From contig MU385867.1 in assembly GCA_022497145.1 (NCBI GenBank), positions 124,001 to 188,000 of the forward strand: DNA of 64,000 nt, in the 5' to 3' direction. The notes beneath the pieces were generated by a model. It saw nothing but the letters and a program-made list of their open reading frames with translations. It made no database searches and was not told the origin of the DNA. Below, in pieces: positions 59,654-64,000 of the stretch. The position numbers and the translations under genes are program-made. Source of the stretch: Rostrohypoxylon terebratum. Its lineage: Eukaryota > Ascomycota > Sordariomycetes > Xylariales > Hypoxylaceae. How positions within the stretch are numbered: the stretch's first letter is position 1; each line of letters begins with the position of its first letter.

Positions 59654-61199
59654 ATGGCCGCGCCAGGGAACAAGTACTTCATTCAGGAGAAGCTGAGTCT
59701 GACGGCGCCTCATCATGAGAGCTTCCAGGCGCTGTGGGAGTTGAGATGGAAGAATGCGGTATTGTCGCCGTCCAGCTTACCCCAAACTTACTTGCCTAGG
59801 CCCTAGGTAGTTTATAGAACCTTGGACTAACTAGGTGGCCAGTGTGAGGAGGGTACATACCCCTTCATATTCGGCGCCACAGCTGATTTCCAGCCTGTCG
59901 TCGACGTCATCGTGGCGAAGGGGCTGAAGCGCCCCTACGACTGGGACGAGTACGCGGAGTGTTTCTTCCCAAGGCGGAGGAGCTGGAAGGCCGTGCCAAG
60001 GCCGTCGAGGACGAGGGCGACAAGGCGAAGGCGGAGGAGTTGTACTTGTAAGCGGCGACGATATATAAACATGCCTAGGTCTAAGGAAGAAAACGAATTT
60101 AACGAAATGTGAACAGGCGCGCATTAGCCCTCTACCGCATCGCGCGGTTCCCCATCCCATGCTCCGAGAAGCAGTTATACGCATGGGAAAAGGGCAAAGA
60201 GGCAGCGACTAGGGGACTCGCGCTGGAAGAATATCCCACGACCGTCGTCGAGATCCCGCACGTATACGCTGCGAACGGTGACGGACCCGTGCTTCAAGGC
60301 TTTTATCACTTACCCGCTTCGGCGTCGAGCTCGAACAGGGCGCCACTTGTCATCATATTTTCGGGATTGGACGGATACCGCACCGAGTTCGCGGTGTTTA
60401 CCACGGGATTTGCGCAGTTGGGGTGCGCGACCCTGATCGTCGAGATCCCCGGTACGGGCGACAACCCGGGGGCACCGGGTGACCCGGCCAGCCCGGATAG
60501 GGTGTGGAGCAGCTTATTTGAGTGGGTCGCGAAGCAGGACGGGATTGACCAGGGGCGCCTTGTCAACTGGGGCCTTAGTACCGGGGGTTACTACGCGCTT
60601 CGCGTGGCGCATACGCATGCGGATAAGCTGAAGGGCGTCGTGGCGCACGGGGGTTATGCGCACCATATCTTTGAACAGGAGTGGTTGGATGCGGTTAATG
60701 ATCTGGAGTATCCCTTTGAGTAAGTCTTCGATCACCCGGGTGGTGGTGATAGGGAAGAGCAAGGCGTGTGTGCTAGTGGTGGTGTTGCGACAGCTTGGCC
60801 CATACGCTCTGTCATAAATTTGGATACACGGATTTCGACCAGTTCAAGAAGGAGGCACAGGATAAGTTCTACTTGTTGAGTACTGGTATCCTGGATAAAC
60901 CATGCACACGCCTCCTACTCGTCAATGGCACCGAAGATGATATCTTCCCGATCGATGATTACTATCTTTGTCTGCAACATGGAGATCCCAAAGAAGCTCG
61001 GTGAGTTTATGACGGTCCCTTTCTCTGATACGAGGACCTGGTCTAATCTCTCGCTCTAGTTTTGTTCCGGGAACTAAGCACATGGGTGATCCCGAAGGCT
61101 ACTAGTACCATTGCTATCAAATGGATTTTCAAGGTATTAGATATCGAGGAGGACATTGGTCGATTCATGTCAACTATTCCGTCTAAACCGAAATATTAG
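59654..61199 (+). pseudogene. Ayg1-like alpha/beta hydrolase, reading frame broken twice
   Basis: Exons 59654-59758, 59843-60047, 60117-60719, 60794-61000 and 61060-61199 match an Ayg1/FrsA-like hydrolase of about 420 residues. In Aspergillus Ayg1 shortens a heptaketide precursor in melanin synthesis; relatives have other or unknown substrates. Seen: WELRWKN, YPFIFGATADFQPVVDVIV, GLKRPYDWDEYAECFFP, then IARFPIPCSEKQLYAWEKGK, the nucleophile motif NWGLSTGGYYALR, the acid region LVNGTEDDIFPIDDY and the His region VPGTKHMGDP, so the triad is present. Two single-base length errors break it: within CCCAAGG at about 59968-59974 one base too few, and within CCCGAAGG at 61091-61098 one base too many. 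Exon 2 has 205 bases where 206 are needed; splices elsewhere are in phase. Either a recent pseudogene or assembly indels; the rest is well kept, which favours error or very recent loss. Confidence 0.78.
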
Positions 61200-61931
61200 A
61201 TATCAACCTTGAAATTATAGACAGCTTCCAGATATGCTCAGCTGGTAGCTTCTTCCGGGATTAGCCGATGCTAGGTATATGAAAATGAGTTGATCATTAT
61301 TGGATAAATTTTGATTAGTGGATTGTGAAATGAGAGTAGGTAATTATGTGAAAATGAAAGCATTTTGTAAATGCCATGAGTATTTTTTTATTTAGAATTG
61401 ATCATGATGAGAATCATACGTCTCGTCTTTTGTCCCCTTCACCTTCTCGGTATAGATTTGATTTTCACCGTGAGCCTCGGATCCGGATGGCTGGCTCACC
61501 TTGCTAATCGGCGCGGGGCGGACTTGGGGAAATGGGTCCAGGGCGATAAGACAGCAGCTATGTATCTCGCTGCATACATACCCAGGCAAAATATGTAGGG
61601 AGACCCTGGCGTGCTCTAGTCGGATGCATGTCGACATCACTATTAATGTGACCTTCCTTGATAGTGTGGTACAGGACTACTAGAGAAGACGGGGCTGTAC
61701 AGCAGTGTTAGGTGTTAGGTAGATTATCATTTATACCAAGAAGTTGGTTTACCCCGCCGTCGGCAAGGGTTATGAGATCCGAAGAGAGCTCGAAATCTCG
61801 TAGTCATCCGAAACCGATAGCGAGAGGGTCTTGGCACGTATATAATCAAGAGCCCAGCCGGTTACCGAATCATTCTCGATCCGTTTTGTGATATTCGACG
61901 GGTTGACCTACCAAAACAACCTACCTTACCA
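61200..61931. other. Intergenic, Ayg1-like gene to carboxylesterase
   Basis: About 730 AT-rich bases. Open frames on both strands at 61392-61640 have no recognised similarity and are not called. The last 120 bases hold the esterase promoter. Confidence 0.5.
61839..61846 (+). promoter_or_regulatory. TATA-like box before the carboxylesterase gene
   Basis: TATATAAT about 86 bases before the ATG at 61932, a plausible distance for a fungal TATA element with a short leader. Inferred from sequence and position only. Confidence 0.4.
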
Positions 61932-63833
61932 ATGGCGGGTTTGAAATTCATGGTGAGCCTGCTGGCACTAGCCAAAGGCACATCGGCAGCATTCGCAAGG
62001 GCCAATCCTGTTGTGTCAGTGAAGAATGGCAGCTACGAAGGCCTCTACCTCCCCGCCTTCAACCAGGACATCTTTCTTGGCATACCGTATGCTCAAGACA
62101 CCGGTGGTGCAAACCGATTCCGTGTTCCACAATCTCTGGACGAGACTTGGAATGGTATCCGGGCGGCTAAGGCGTACGGGCCTGGTTGTCCAGACTACCA
62201 TCTCTCGGCTGAGGTGTTACACGGCATGAGCGAAGATTGTCTTAGTATCAACATCGTGCGACCGGCTGGGATCCGTCAGAATGGCGGCGAGACTCCTCTC
62301 CTCCCAGTCATGTTCTGGATCCACGGAGGAGCATATCAGTATGGTGGCAGCGCACAAACTCAGTATAACCTCACCTATTTGGTGCAGAAGTCGGTAGACA
62401 TCGGCTTGCCCATTATAGGAGTTAGCATCAACTATAGGAAGGGAGGTTGGGGAAACATGTATTCGATCGAAATCCAGGTCAGGAACAACACTATCCCATA
62501 CCTTCCTATCAGGAGTTAACGAGAAGACGCAGGGATCGGGAAATACCAATTTGGCGCTACGGGATATGCGTAAGGCTCTGGCTTGGGTACAGGAGAACAT
62601 TGAGAATTTCGGTGGGAATTCTTCATCGGTGACAATCTGGGGACAATCAGCCGGGTCTTTTGCTGTTGTATGTTTGAGCCCAAGTTCCGTGGACGACGAA
62701 CATGAAAATCATGTATGGCAGACCTCCGCTGAAGCTAACCAATTGTCTCTTGATAGGGCCAACTTGTCATGAGCTATGGCGGACGAACAGATGGTCTCTT
62801 TCATCGATCTATCCAGGAGAGCGGGAGTGCAACCACGGCTTGGTGCAACGGGTCCGATTGGTATCAACCCATTTACGATAAGATTGTTGATCAAGTCAAT
62901 TGCAGTTCGGTGCCGGACACGTTAGAATGTTTACGGACCATCGATTACGACATCCTCTACCCCTTTTTGAACTCGTCGACTACTCCTGGCCCGGGTTATT
63001 ATCCTACTGTTGGTTAGTGTTACTTGCCTTCAAGCAATGCGTGTTTCTAACCTGCAACAGACGGTGATGTATTACCAAACTACCCATCGGAACTCCTTCG
63101 TGCTGGGCGTTTTGCACATATCCCGCACCTGTACGGAACAGTATCTGACGAGGGTACTGATAACGCCCCACTAGGTATTGATACAGATGAAGAGCTGCGG
63201 ACATTTCTTTTGCAAGGAGTGGGATTTGACTTCCCAGTTGCGACCGTTGATCACATCCTAGAACTGTACCCTGATGATCCGACGCAAGGTGTCCCCGTGA
63301 ATACGGGCGAAGAACGGTTCGCTGATAAAGGGTGGCAATATAAGCGCGTCGCAGCCATTGTCGGCGATATCTTTTACCATGGACCGCGGCGGTTCGATGC
63401 GAAGAATTATGTCAAGTATTCGCCGACATATACATATCGGTTTAATACTCGGCCGTGGGAGAGCACATCCTCCAATACCACGGGAGCAGATAATTCTACC
63501 ACCACTAGCGGCGGAGAGCTTGCGCCGGCGTACAAGGGGGTGGAGCATTTTAGCGAGGTAGCTTTCGTTTTCGCCAACCCGACGACAGTAGGTCCTTGGC
63601 CCGAATATCGCAAGCTGAGCAGCCAACTTAGTAGTCAATGGATCCGATTCGCTTATACGGGAGATCCAAATGGTCCAGGGCTGCCAGAATGGCCGCAGTA
63701 TAACAAAGCAGAAAACGGCGTTAATCTGGTGTTACAAACGGAAGCGCAAGGCGGATCGTATGTTGAGGACGACATATACCGGTTAGCTGGGCGCGAATAT
63801 CTGACGCAGTGGTCAAGGAGGAGACATGTATAA
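61932..63833 (+). CDS. Secreted type-B carboxylesterase/lipase
   Basis: Four exons (61932-62477, 62533-62667, 62757-63012, 63061-63833) give 569 residues, normal for fungal type-B carboxylesterases. Residues 1-19 (MAGLKFMVSLLALAKGTSA) form a signal peptide. Seen in order: FLGIPYAQ, EDCLSINIVRPAG, the oxyanion loop VMFWIHGGAYQYGGS, INYRKGGWG, the nucleophile motif VTIWGQSAGS with Ser at about 221, GTVSDEGTDN with the acidic Glu at about 343, and VEHFSEVAFVF with the catalytic His at about 475. All three triad positions are present. Several NXS/T sites (for example SNTT, DNST) fit secretion. It probably cleaves extracellular esters; the substrate is not visible. The phase-0 junctions at 62477/62533 and 62667/62757 restore QGSGNTNLALRD and AVGQLVMSYGG. 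The gene lies 730 bases downstream of the broken hydrolase in the same direction. Confidence 0.93.
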
Positions 63834-64000
63834 AGCGATTTGGTAGCTGGTAAGGAGCTAATGTCATGGGATTTTGATGGCTTTAATTCTGTTTTATCCA
63901 AGACAACCTTGGAATATATCCAGAAGCCCCCAAGCCCCTCCTAATTGGTTTCTTAGCTATCAAATTTGGTCATATCCAATTTGATTCAGGGATTGAGACC
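63834..64000. other. Right edge, 3' flank of the carboxylesterase gene
   Basis: 167 AT-rich bases, presumably 3' untranslated region. Nothing else recognised. Confidence 0.5.

Noticed and set aside
46500..64000. A secondary-metabolite cluster around the Ayg1-like gene and the esterase
   Set aside because: No polyketide or peptide synthase, no oxidase and no cluster regulator; neighbours are housekeeping genes.
1..64000. CRISPR arrays, telomere repeats, rDNA, intact transposons
   Set aside because: No regularly spaced repeats, TTAGGG arrays, rRNA motifs, transposase, integrase or reverse transcriptase motifs were seen in any frame inspected.

Overview
The window is nuclear DNA of a filamentous ascomycete (Pezizomycotina; a sordariomycete is my best guess, not proven). 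Evidence: nearly every gene is split by 45-125 base introns with GTRNGT donors and CTRAY-like branch points, intergenic spaces are 0.2-8.3 kb, and the products are typical of fungal housekeeping loci. No bacterial, viral, CRISPR, rRNA or tRNA feature is evident. I rebuilt 21 genes by joining exons so that every splice keeps phase and restores family motifs; two have tiny coding exons (3 and 13 bases) that a simple ORF scan does not show.

Left third (1-25.5 kb): the GATOR1 subunit Npr3 (runs off the left edge), a secreted Cys-rich protein, the copper chaperone Cox19, an unusual one-piece succinyl-CoA ligase-like protein with alpha and beta parts fused, a monocarboxylate-transporter-type MFS carrier, a three-LIM-domain protein, SUMO, the twin Cx9C protein Cmc4, the nucleoporin Nup84 and the ESCRT-I subunit Vps37.

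Middle (25.5-46.5 kb): gene-poor. It holds one conserved protein of unknown function, an 8.3 kb stretch without a recognisable intact gene, an F-box protein and a large AT-hook protein. These gaps hold many simple repeats and many copies of a short self-complementary CCTAGGTAC-type motif.

Right third (46.5-64 kb): V-ATPase subunit C, APS kinase, a mitochondrial-type hotdog thioesterase, a small conserved unknown protein, the 60S biogenesis factor Noc1/Mak21 divergent from mitochondrial prolyl-tRNA synthetase, an Ayg1-like alpha/beta hydrolase whose frame is broken twice, and a secreted type-B carboxylesterase.

The genes do not form one pathway or a secondary-metabolite cluster. Several act in mitochondria (Cox19, Cmc4, the ligase fusion, ProRS, probably the thioesterase), but they are scattered, not co-directional. 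The most unusual items are the alpha/beta ligase fusion with a shortened ATP-grasp part and presequence-like linker, the Cmc4 microexon, coding exons consisting only of ATG, the twice-frameshifted hydrolase and the recurring intergenic motif.
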